A stretch of DNA of 64,000 nt from Isochrysis galbana (taxonomy: Eukaryota > Haptophyta > Isochrysidales > Isochrysidaceae): NCBI GenBank assembly GCA_018136815.1, contig CM030937.1:232606-296605 (forward strand), written 5' to 3'. Positions 20,845 to 29,300 of this stretch are shown here, in pieces. The first letter of the stretch is position 1, and every line of letters starts with the position of its first letter. The notes under the pieces are model-generated. The model did not search any database. It saw only the letters and a list, made by a program, of their open reading frames with translations, and was not told where the DNA came from. A program made the translations under genes and the position numbers.

Positions 20845-22035
20845 ATGTCCTCTCCACTCCCCGCATCCCACCTCCACGCCACCAGCATCGCCACATGGTA
20901 CCCACCCCTTCGGAAGCTCTCGATCCGCACGGTTCTCATCCCTCTTCCCACAGACTTTGCAGAGTACCTCGTGGCCGACGGAGTTCTCATCCATCAGACC
21001 CAGAAGGCCTCGGCCACCGCCGACGACGAGCCACGCGATGCGCATTCGGACGATGGGAGCTCACAGGCGCACGCAACTGCCTCAGCCGCGGACGAGCCAC
21101 GCGATGCGCAATCGGACGACGAGAGCTCGGAGACGACCGCTCCCGCGCTTCCGGCCTCGTTCGCGGCCGTGCGCCGAGAGATCGATGACGCGATTGAGCG
21201 ATTGGGTGGAGAGGTCTTTCCAAAGCTCAACTGGTCTGCCCCAACCGATGCTGCGTGGATGCTCGGCGGCAGCCCCAAGTGTGTGAGCTCGGAAGATGTC
21301 CTGCTGCTTCTCAAGAGCTCAGACCGGGTGGCACACGACCTGACTGAAGTCCATCGCCTTTGCACACCCACAAGCGCTGAGTCATCAGGTCGGACCACCT
21401 CTTCCTCTGGGTGGGTGCTGGCCATTCGCAAGTGGTGTGAGCTGCATCCATCACGCGAGTACAGGTGCTTCAGTTGCGAACGGCGCCTGATCGCAGCGTG
21501 CCAACGAGATCGCTTCAACAGCTATCCTGAACTCCTGTCGCGTGATCGCCGAGCAGTGGTGCGCCTTCTCTCCGCCTTTGGTCAAGAGCAGCTGCCAGCC
21601 GTGCCGGAGCTCTTGGTGTGGGACGCATACATCGACCGGAATGACAAGGTGCATCTCATTGATCTAGCTCCATTTCACGAGAGCACGGACCCGATCCTCT
21701 TCACGTGGGACGAGCTGCGCAGCCTTGCCAGCTCGGGTGCCTCGGCGGACCTGCCGGTCGAAGGCCTAGCGTTGATGGATGGCCCCACCTGCCAGCCAAA
21801 CGGCCCAGTGGCGGCGGCGGGCCCTGGGCGTCACCTCTCAGAGCGCACCTCAGTGCCAACGTCAATCGCCGAGTTGCGTGTTGTGGAGGACGCGGCTTCC
21901 ATGGTGCCCTCTTCAAAAATATACCACGGCTGGCCCCGAGAACTCCGCGAGCTAGAGCAAGAAGATCTGCACGGCCTTATAAGCGCTGCAAAGCAGACCG
22001 CTGAAAGAGTTGGGGCGGAAGGGGCTACCGAGTAG
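20845..22035 (+). CDS. CDC123: CDC123 homologue (D123 family), 396 aa
   Basis: In yeast and animals Cdc123 is a cytosolic chaperone with an ATP-grasp fold. It binds eIF2-gamma and promotes assembly of the eIF2 translation-initiation complex. Family signatures are in order: an N-terminal IRTVLIPLPTDFAEYL (about 27-42), FPKLNWSAPTDAAWM (125-139), LLLLKSSDRVAHDL, RKWCELHPSREYRCF (195-209), LIAACQRD, and a C-terminal VHLIDLAPFHESTDPILFTW (269-288). It is longer than the human protein (336 aa) because of an acidic insert at about 55-100, containing a repeated ADDEPRDA/ADEPRDA unit, and an extended C-terminus. It is one uninterrupted exon; the ATG at 20845 places the conserved N-terminus about 27 residues in. 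No frameshift or missing key segment is seen. Confidence 0.9.
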   Translation: MSSPLPASHLHATSIATWYPPLRKLSIRTVLIPLPTDFAEYLVADGVLIHQTQKASATADDEPRDAHSDDGSSQAHATASAADEPRDAQSDDESSETTAPALPASFAAVRREIDDAIERLGGEVFPKLNWSAPTDAAWMLGGSPKCVSSEDVLLLLKSSDRVAHDLTEVHRLCTPTSAESSGRTTSSSGWVLAIRKWCELHPSREYRCFSCERRLIAACQRDRFNSYPELLSRDRRAVVRLLSAFGQEQLPAVPELLVWDAYIDRNDKVHLIDLAPFHESTDPILFTWDELRSLASSGASADLPVEGLALMDGPTCQPNGPVAAAGPGRHLSERTSVPTSIAELRVVEDAASMVPSSKIYHGWPRELRELEQEDLHGLISAAKQTAERVGAEGATE

Positions 22036-22405
22036 CCGCCGAGCTAGCCGAGGATCTGACATGCGACCACGGAGAGGGACGTGGTGAGGAGTCCAAGCAG
22101 CCAGTGAGTATGGTCTGGGATGGTTGTAAGGCGTGTATTATCACCACCATCATTTGCCGTGAGCGCAGTGGCGGGTGGCGGCGCAGCGCACGGTGAGTCA
22201 ATGTCGTCCTCTCCCCAGCCTCAGCTAAGTTTGTACTTAGTTCAACTATGGGGATGGGGGCCGGCAAGAATAAATGTTCTTCCTCTCTCCTCCTTCTCCA
22301 TTCCCCTCGCCGCTGTTCGTGCTATGGGCCGTATGGTGAGGAACCAACCACACCTGCTCCGCACTCCGGAGAGCTATTAAAGATGCCAATCATGGATATC
22401 CATCG

Positions 22406-22730
22406 TCACAGTGCATCTCTCATGCACCTAGTGCATATTGCGTTCACGTCCCCCAGCTGGACCGCCATCTCCAGGCCCTTGTGGTCCGGGTCGGCGTTCG
22501 CCTTGAGCAGCAGCTCCACGCACCGGTGCGCCCCTGCACTGACCGCGCTGGCGAGGGGGGAGCGCAGCCCGCAGTTGGGGTCCGCCCTCGCCTTCAGCAG
22601 CTCCCGCCGCGCACTCGTCGTGCCCGCGCGCGCAGGCCGCTTGCAGGGGGGGTCGCCCGCCGCCTTGAGGCGGCGGGGGCCCGATCGAGAGAGGGTAGAG
22701 GCGGATCGAGATCGGGAAGAGCGCCCACGC
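22406..22730 (-). pseudogene. Ankyrin-repeat remnant
   Basis: The minus strand encodes ankyrin-like units (ATPLQAACARGHDE, then ELLKARADPNCGLRSPLASA and HRCVELLLKANADPD). An extra G between the two parts breaks the frame, so this is a decayed piece. A related unit lies on the plus strand at 24187-24360. There is no start codon in a sensible place and no complete gene. 22036-22405 upstream is probably the 3' flank of CDC123. Confidence 0.55.
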
Positions 22731-23039
22731 CAAGGCGAGAGCTCAACGAAGGGAGAGCGGTGGCGCACTCTTGTCGAGCCCAAGTGAGACGCAGGGCAGC
22801 CTGCCAGCCGGTGGGAGCGAGAGCGCAAGAGAGTGGGGCGACGGTGGCACACGTCTCCAAAAGTGGGGGCATGCGAACGAGAGGACGAGACTGCGAACGA
22901 GAACGGATGGCGAGCGGCATAGCCTCGTCGTGTGATGCGAGAGCGGGGAGTGGAGGCATAGCCTCGCCGTGCGACGCGAGAGCGGGGAGCGTGAGCTCCG
23001 CGTCGAGTGCTCGGGCGAGTGAGTCGGGCACTGAAGTCG

Positions 23040-24181
23040 CGTTCCGTCAAAAGAGGACCAGGTGGTTTTTCAACATATCTGTTTTCTTTTTAGTTATTAA
23101 CAACAGTGGTACAAAACAAAGCTATTCACGCTTGCCCCCCCCCCCCCCCGCTTTCCTGTCAACACGCAGTGACTCTCCCCAGTTATGCGTGTTGAGTTTT
23201 CATCTTCTTCGTCTTTTTCTCACACCCCTCTTCCTCGATGGCGACGATGTCGTTCGGCTGATCTTGGATGGCGAGGTCTGTGATGCGTGAGAGGACGCTT
23301 GGTCGGTCCTGCATGTAGAGCTTGCCCGCTGTTCGGCGCACTTGCGCCATGGGATTCGTTTCAGCGTAGTCGACCGCCATGATGTATTCCATGCAGAGGT
23401 ACGCGAGGGCGGCCTGCTCTCCAATGTATCTGGTCTTTGGGACTGGGATCTTGTCGTACTCGTCGGAGTAGTCGCCGACGAGCATGAGGGTTGCCTTGCA
23501 CCAACGGCCCATGTAAGGCTCGATGAGTGCCCACATCGACGGGTAGCGTTCCTTGGCCAGATCCACGCGGAAGTCTCCACATCCACGGCCCATACCAGAG
23601 GCTGTGACGAGCAGCATCGCCAGGATGGCGCCGCCCATGCCCTCCTCCATGTGTTCGCAGAACCTGAAGGCTGGGGTGCGGATCTCCTCGTAGGTGCGCT
23701 GACCAAGTCGCTTGGCGATGTAGACAAAGTACTCTCCGCGCCCAGAGTTCCCCCGCGGAAAGAGTGAACGCACGGCGTGCACCTTCCTGGAAGTTGGTAT
23801 GCGCACGCACGGCGTATACGCGGGGACCGTGGGCACGGCGCGCACCGAAGAAGCTTTGACGGCGTCTCTCTCTTATAATTTTAACATGATCTAATGTTAA
23901 ACAACTACACTACAACTGTGGACATTTGATCGCTCAAATCGACTGATGTCCCACTATTGACGGAACGACACCTTGGAACCCAAGAGAATGAGAGGGGTCC
24001 GGCGGAGGCGGAGGTAGTGGTCCACACGCGCCACCGGTTGCGTATTTTGCGGAGCATGCGAGCTGGACGGACGGGGAGAGTGCGCTCCCGCGGCTTCTCG
24101 AGCCACGGCATCCAAGCCGTATCTATCGCGGCGATCGCCGTAGGAGAGGGGGCGTTGCTCTGGTAGGGCGGTCAAACAGGG
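23040..24181. mobile_element. Putative small transposon with terminal motifs shared with 28812-28935
   Basis: The left edge CGTTCCGTCAAAAGAGGACC (23040) reappears at 28812, with two differences in the first 20 bases. The right edge TAGGGCGGTCAAACAGGG (24164-24181) reappears identically at 28918-28935. The second locus thus looks like a 124-bp internally deleted relative. The left motif also has an inverted match, TTGACGGAACG, at 23957-23967 (16 of 20 bases when extended), so the real inverted-repeat end may be there. No target duplication was found. The element contains a 220-codon unknown ORF. Confidence 0.35.
23183..23842 (-). CDS. Unknown protein within putative transposon
   Basis: An open frame encodes a protein-like sequence with LGQRTYEEIRTPAFRFCEHM, several Met-rich helices and a Lys-rich C-terminus (KKTKKMKTQHA). 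There is no ATG at the 5' end: the frame opens after a TAA and the first internal ATGs fall within conserved-looking sequence. A spliced upstream exon or a lost start is possible. I do not recognise the family; no DDE, helicase or nuclease motif is evident. Its position between the shared terminal motifs suggests it could be an element-encoded protein. Confidence 0.4.
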   Translation of the reverse strand, partial: RAVPTVPAYTPCVRIPTSRKVHAVRSLFPRGNSGRGEYFVYIAKRLGQRTYEEIRTPAFRFCEHMEEGMGGAILAMLLVTASGMGRGCGDFRVDLAKERYPSMWALIEPYMGRWCKATLMLVGDYSDEYDKIPVPKTRYIGEQAALAYLCMEYIMAVDYAETNPMAQVRRTAGKLYMQDRPSVLSRITDLAIQDQPNDIVAIEEEGCEKKTKKMKTQHA

Positions 24182-24186
24182 CAGGA

Positions 24187-24360
24187 TGTGAACACGGTGC
24201 ACGAGGGGGCGACCCCCCTGCAAGCGGCCTGCGCGCGCGGGCACCTGGCGCGACTCATCGAGCACGTGACGCCGACCCTCAGACAAGCCCTCGCCCTCGC
24301 GTACCGCTCGACGTTCTATATGCCCATGTGGCCTGTGGACGCGGCTCACGCTCTGGATTA
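24187..24360 (+). pseudogene. Ankyrin-repeat remnant
   Basis: The frame EGATPLQAACARGHLARLIE, followed by about 30 codons, ends at TAG (24360). The DNA for ATPLQAACARGH is almost identical to that in the opposite-strand remnant at about 22650, so both derive from one recently duplicated ankyrin gene family. Confidence 0.5.
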
Positions 24361-24585
24361 GAGAAATTCATTTTCAATTTATCATGCGATGGGTCAATCG
24401 GTCTAGGTGAGGATCTGCGCCATGCACTACTAGCGTGGACCCTGCGCGCACCACACACCGCGACAACAAACGCCCCGGCCCCGCGCGGGCCTCGCGCAGC
24501 TTTAGTTAGATGTTGCCATAACCATAATGTCCGAAAAATAGATACTACGTAGTACATCGCATCAACGCTCGGCAGTCAACAACTA

Positions 24586-24665
24586 TCGTTAAAACGATAG
24601 GGTCAAGGAGCGCGCGCCGATCCCCTCCCATCCTGCCGCCCCCCCCGCCGCGACGGATGACCGAC
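24586..24665 (+). pseudogene. LINE 5' scrap
   Basis: ACTATCGTTA and GAGCGCGCGCCGATCCC resemble the leader and first codons of the ORF1-like frame at 18113-18160. Here the ATG reads AAG, and no frame continues. 24720-24830 downstream is AT-rich with degenerate GGATATTT-type repeats. Confidence 0.35.
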
Positions 24666-24842
24666 ACGAGCATGGCGCAACAGCTATAGCGCGTGAACGC
24701 GTGTTCCTATTTATAACGCATGAGCCGGAAATTTTTTTGGATATTTGGGTAGCTTGGCGGATATTTTGCGGGTATTTTTGCTGGATGTTTGGGTCCGATT
24801 TTTTGGATATTTCTGCCAACCCCTAATGCGAGAGCTGTTTTC

Positions 24843-25847
24843 CTAATAACGACACATACACAAAATTCAAAGGAGAATACATTCACAAAGAGAAATTCCT
24901 AGACTCATGGCAACTGATAGTAGACCACAACGACGTCCTAAAATGCTCAACTTTCTGCCCGACGCCCCCACCGCAACAACCCGGGAGCGCCCCGACCCCC
25001 GCGGAGGAACAAAAAGAGCCCCCCTCCATAGATCCGAATTAGCAAAAACGGTGAGTACTACATGCACCACAAAGGCGTCTGGTTCGAAGTAGAGCTGTCG
25101 TACTTGGGCACGCCTATAATAGGAGAACGGCAACAAGGCACTCCTACCGACCTAGCCGTCGATAGACTGTTCATACTCCCTAACACCCCCTCGCCACACT
25201 CTAGAGAAATACTATACATCCTAGCATGGAGATATATACTAACGGACTTCTACAGAATACACTTCGACAGACAACATAACATTTGATAGCAAACAGCAAG
25301 TCATGAAAAAAATACTAACGAGATACACCACACTAGTGAAAGCAGTGCACTTCGGCAACTCCACGGACGCGGCCAGAAAAGCCCAGGCAGACATGGGCCG
25401 ACAACCAAAACGATAGCAATAGACAACGAAACACTAACACCAAGCCACACTTTAAAAACGATAGCACAGAAACTAGAGATCGAACACATACTCATACAAG
25501 AAAACAGCAAGAACGAGAGCGACCAAAGTTAGCGCCCTGGATGCGAGGGAGAAGAGACTCCCAAGCGACCCACCCATAGGGGAAGCCGTAGGGCTGGGCC
25601 CCCACATAGAGACGCGGCCCAAAGCGCCTCACAGCAACTGCGAGCCCAAAGGCCCGCCCCCCCCCTCCCCCGACGCCAGACCCAAGCAGTAGTGCACATG
25701 GGTCGACCCCCCGAAACCGAACGAAAAGGACCGAGGGGTGGGGCGAAGGGGGAGTGAGGGTGGGGCAAGGGCGATGTCAGGGGCAGTCCCCATCGCGAGG
25801 GACGAGGGTTAGCAAAGTAGTAGGCACCTTCAAGAATATTTTTTCCA
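24843..25847 (+). pseudogene. LINE ORF2 C-terminal fragment with 3' end
   Basis: It encodes GEYIHKEKFLDSWQLIVDH, then in another frame VELSYLGTPIIGERQQG, then ILYILAWRYILTDFYRIHFD, matching in order the C-terminal part of the LINE at 29.3-32.8 kb. The zinc-finger segment between them is deleted, and stops and frameshifts are frequent. The 3' untranslated part shares the motif GTAGTGCAC with other copies and ends AATATTTTTT at about 25847. It is non-functional. Confidence 0.7.
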
Positions 25848-25986
25848 ACCCTCGGCAGTCAACACACGTAAAAACCTGCCGACTATCGACACGTTTCCCT
25901 GTCTGTCGGGTTCATCGTCTACATGTTGGGTTGACGCACAAGAGTCGCCATATTAAGTTGCTTGATCGTGCCTCGCGCCCTCCCCG

Positions 25987-27993
25987 TCACAAGTAAAAGC
26001 GGTTGGGTTCTCGCTGTTGCCTCTGCCCAACGAAGGCGGTGCGCTCGCCGCTGTCTGCCAGGGAGAACTGGACGCCTTCCTCTTCATCTGCGTTTTCTGC
26101 GTCCTCCTTCATGCTGATCCTATACGCTGAGCTGAATGGTCCTCCGACGGTGATGTCCGCCAAGCTTCGGCGCAAGTGGCGAGCGGCTGCCGCAATGAGG
26201 CCGCAGGTGCAAAGGGCGACGAACAAAGGAAAGAAAACGAGCACGAGCGCTCGTGCTGACCCCGGCCGCCAAGCCGTTGGCGGCGCAGATGGAGGTGCCA
26301 AACGCTCGTCCGGTGCCATCGCCTTGGCTTCGGTCGGTGTGATGATCGCCGACGGTGTGGTGAGGGAGGATCGCCCCTCGGCGCCGAACCCGTTGATGAC
26401 GGGCTGCAGCCGGATCGCACATCCCATGGCGCAATCGAGACCTTGGGCCACGTACACCTCGCCCGATCGCGCAACAGTCAGCACCACCCACTCGGCGTCC
26501 TCGGCTGGCAGCGTATCGCCAGCACCCGTGCTCACCTCGATGATCCACTCCATCTCGGCTTGGCAGCCCGAGAGGCGTGGCAGCCAAATCTTGACGGCGC
26601 GTCCCGCAACCCGCGCGCGCGGAGCCGACGCCAGCGCCGCGGCGTCCAGCCCAGGGATGAGCGGGGCCGACTTGGCGCCTGGCTCGCTCTCTCCGAAACG
26701 GTTGCGGGCAACCAACCTAAGCCTCCACGCGGAGGTGGGGTCGAGCTCGGAGAGCCTCACGCGCCTCTGGACGGCGCGAGGCACGAGTGTCTGCCACTCC
26801 GTACTCCCTGCACGCTGGCCCTGCACCTCGAGCGCCTCGGCCCCGGCGCAGAATGTGGCATCGTCCGCTCCCAGCGCGAGAGGCAGCTCGACATCCACAG
26901 CACACTCCTCCGGCAGCATTGCAAAGTCGCCCACGGCCGGCGGACGCTCCGGCGCGAGTCTAGGCGGCAAGGTGGTCCCGATGAGGCGGTTGCTCCACGG
27001 CCCCGGCCCGGCGCGGTTGTGTGCCCGGACGTGCGCGCCGTATTGAGTGGCGGAGAAGAGATCTGCCGCAAGGACCTCGATGGACGACGTTGTCTGATTC
27101 AGGAAGATCGCGCCGCCGACTGCGGTTCCCGCCGAGAGCACGACCGAGTAGAAGTCGGCCGAGCCGACGGGCAGCCACCGTACCGCGATTGAGTGGCAAC
27201 CAGCGTCGAGCTCAGTGATGCGAGGCGCCTCTCGTGGTGCGCGCAGCGGCTGCGATGGAGGCGGAGAGGAGGGCGAGGGCGGCGCGGGAGATGGCGATGG
27301 AGGCGGCGCCGCCGGAGGGCGCGGCGGCGAGGGCGAGGGAGGCGGCAGGGGCGAGGGCGGTGAGGGTGGCGGCGGCGGCGGCGGCTGCGCACACCAGGGG
27401 AACTGCGATCGCGCCTCGTCCGGACAGCTGTCGCCGTCTCTGCCATCGCAGGCGGCCCGCGACCAGGTCAGCGCGGTGCTAGGGATGACTGTCGATGCGC
27501 GTAACCCGCGCACACTGTCGGCGAGCTGCACGTCATTGAGCGAGCAGTCGGACTGCACTACGAAGCACCACGGCTCAATGCACGAGCCCAGCTCGTCGCC
27601 CTGACGGCAGCCGACCTGCTCACCCAGCGAGAGATCCCACCTGGTAGCCAGCGACGCAAGGCAGTCAGGCGGGAGTGCATGCGCGTCATTGGGCGTCGGC
27701 TGTGGGCACACGCGGCCCGGGCGTACCTGCCACAGAAGGAGCCAAACGAGCCCTTGGTGGCGAGCCCTAACTGGCCAAGGCAGCCGCAGGCGGTGGGGGA
27801 AGGCGGCGACGGGCTGGGCGGCGGGCCGGGCGGCACAGGCGGCGATGGGGGCCTGGGGGGGGGTGACGGTTGCGGTCTTGGCGGCGAGGGCGGCGGCGGT
27901 GGCGAGGGCGGTGGCGGCGGCGAGGGCGGCGGCGGCGTGGGGGGCGGCGGCGGTGCAGGCATTGGGGGGGGCGGTGGCGAGGGCGGCGGTGAG

Positions 27994-28028
<35 letters not shown>

Positions 28029-28448
28029 TGGCGGCGGCGGCGGCGGTGCGCCCGGAGGCTGAGGCGAGGGCGGAGGCGAGGGCGGTGGCGGCGGGAACGG
28101 CGGAGGAGGTGGCGGCGGCGGGTGTGGAGGGAAGTTGCCCGAACACTCAAAGGTGAGTGGCGCTCCTTCAACAAGGCCTGGTGCGGCAAATGTGAGCTTG
28201 ATGTTTGCTGCGGGGGGCCTGGGTCCGAGCGTGAGGGTAAGAGAGTTTGCGTGCGTGCCCGCGAGCCTTGCAAAGCTTACTGCCTCAACCTCGTAGACGG
28301 TGGCCGTGAGAGGGAGAGAGATTGTGAGGGAAGCGCCAGAGACCCAAAGGGGAATGTGGAGAAGAAGCTCAAAGCGGTGGTGCCAGCCAAGCGAAGAGAG
28401 GCGGGCGTTGAGGCCGGAGGAGAGGTAGCAAGGCTCGGGGGGAGGCAT
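25987..28448 (-). CDS. Proline-rich single-pass membrane protein with fibronectin type III-like domains
   Basis: From the ATG at 28448 (first Met; no clear signal peptide, so a 5' exon may be missing) the protein has an N-terminal region of about 100 residues. A polyproline linker (about 28130-27830) and a Cys-rich module (GCRQGDELGSCIEPWCF) follow, then a second Pro-rich linker and two or more beta-rich FN3-like domains (APRITELDAGCHSIAVRWLP; ATQYGAHVRAHNRAGPGPWS). The end is a membrane helix ALVLVFFPLFVALCTCGLIA and a short acidic cytoplasmic tail ending REPNRFYL. The reading frame changes once near 27700, needing an unrecognised intron or an indel. The layout resembles algal cell-surface or wall glycoproteins; ligand and function are unknown. 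Confidence 0.6.
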
Positions 28449-28811
28449 CACAGCGGTAGGGAAGGGGAGGGGGGAGAAAGAGGGAGGGAGGGAGGGAGGG
28501 AGGGATGGGGGGAGAGAGAGAGAGAGAGAGGTAGAGAGAGAGAGAGAGGACTGCCTGCCCACTCTGCTCCTCCTCTCGCTCCACTCTCGCTCGCGCGCTC
28601 TCCTTCTCAAGTCTCTCTCTCTCTCTATCCTCCTCTCTTTAGAATCCCCTTACTTTACTCTCTAAAGTATACTTTCCTCCTTGCTGTCCGTCAGAAGTCA
28701 GAGTTTTCTTGTTGTCCTAGTTTAATCCTAGTGCTCAGGGACCGTGCCTCCCAGGTAACGGAGCCTCGAGGAGCCCCTACTCCGCGATGAATAAGGGGCA
28801 CATAAAGGTTG

Positions 28812-28935
28812 CGTTCCGGCGAAAGAGGACCAGATGAAAAAAATCTTACCAAACTATGCGCTACGCTCGCGCGGCGCGCGGCGTGCGGCAGATTACAGAT
28901 TTTGCTTGTGCTACTCCTAGGGCGGTCAAACAGGG
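28812..28935. mobile_element. Short relative of the 23.0-24.2 kb element
   Basis: It begins CGTTCCGGCGAAAGAGGACC and ends TAGGGCGGTCAAACAGGG, the same two edge motifs as the larger locus. The 124 bp carry no ORF. 28936-29051 is intergenic and contains a G16 run. Confidence 0.35.
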
Positions 28936-29051
28936 GGCTTTTAACTTCTAAGGGTGAAAATTCACTGAGTTAAGGTGGTAGGCGCAGGTTTTGGCGGGGC
29001 GGGTGGGGGGGGGGGGGGGGGGGCGAAACTCTCCCCTGCGAAGCCAGCGAC

Positions 29052-29300
29052 ATGCAGAGGCCTCGCCGTGAAGCCGCTGTAGGCCCGACGGACTCCTCGT
29101 CGGACGATGTGGACGGCGAGGACGATGTGGACGACGGCGAGGTGTCGGACCCTGACACGGCCCATCTCCTGGATGAGCGACGGAAGGGGCCTGGACGACC
29201 GAGGAAAGATGCATCATCATTAGCAGGCTCGTCGGCGCCCAGCGCGCCAAGGAGACGCGCGGGACGGCCAAGGGGAAAAAAAAAACAAAAAAACATCTGA
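29052..29300 (+). CDS. Short AT-hook protein, 3' end overwritten by a LINE insertion
   Basis: An ATG opens an 82-codon frame with an acidic segment (SSSDDVDGEDDVDDGEVSD) and two AT-hook-like motifs, KGPGRPRKD and RAGRPRGKK, which in other proteins bind the minor groove of AT-rich DNA. The A-rich end coincides with the 3' terminus of an antisense LINE (29287 onward). If the matching A9 at 32777 is the other side of the target, the pre-insertion protein ended three or four residues later. It may be a small chromatin protein or the N-terminus of an element-encoded protein. Confidence 0.35.
   Translation: MQRPRREAAVGPTDSSSDDVDGEDDVDDGEVSDPDTAHLLDERRKGPGRPRKDASSLAGSSAPSAPRRRAGRPRGKKKQKNI

Noticed and set aside
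27700-28146. Ala-rich frame extending the FN3 protein upstream
   Set aside because: It is the shadow of the GC-rich polyproline region; the +2 frame gives PPPP/SPP linkers and the plausible N-terminus.
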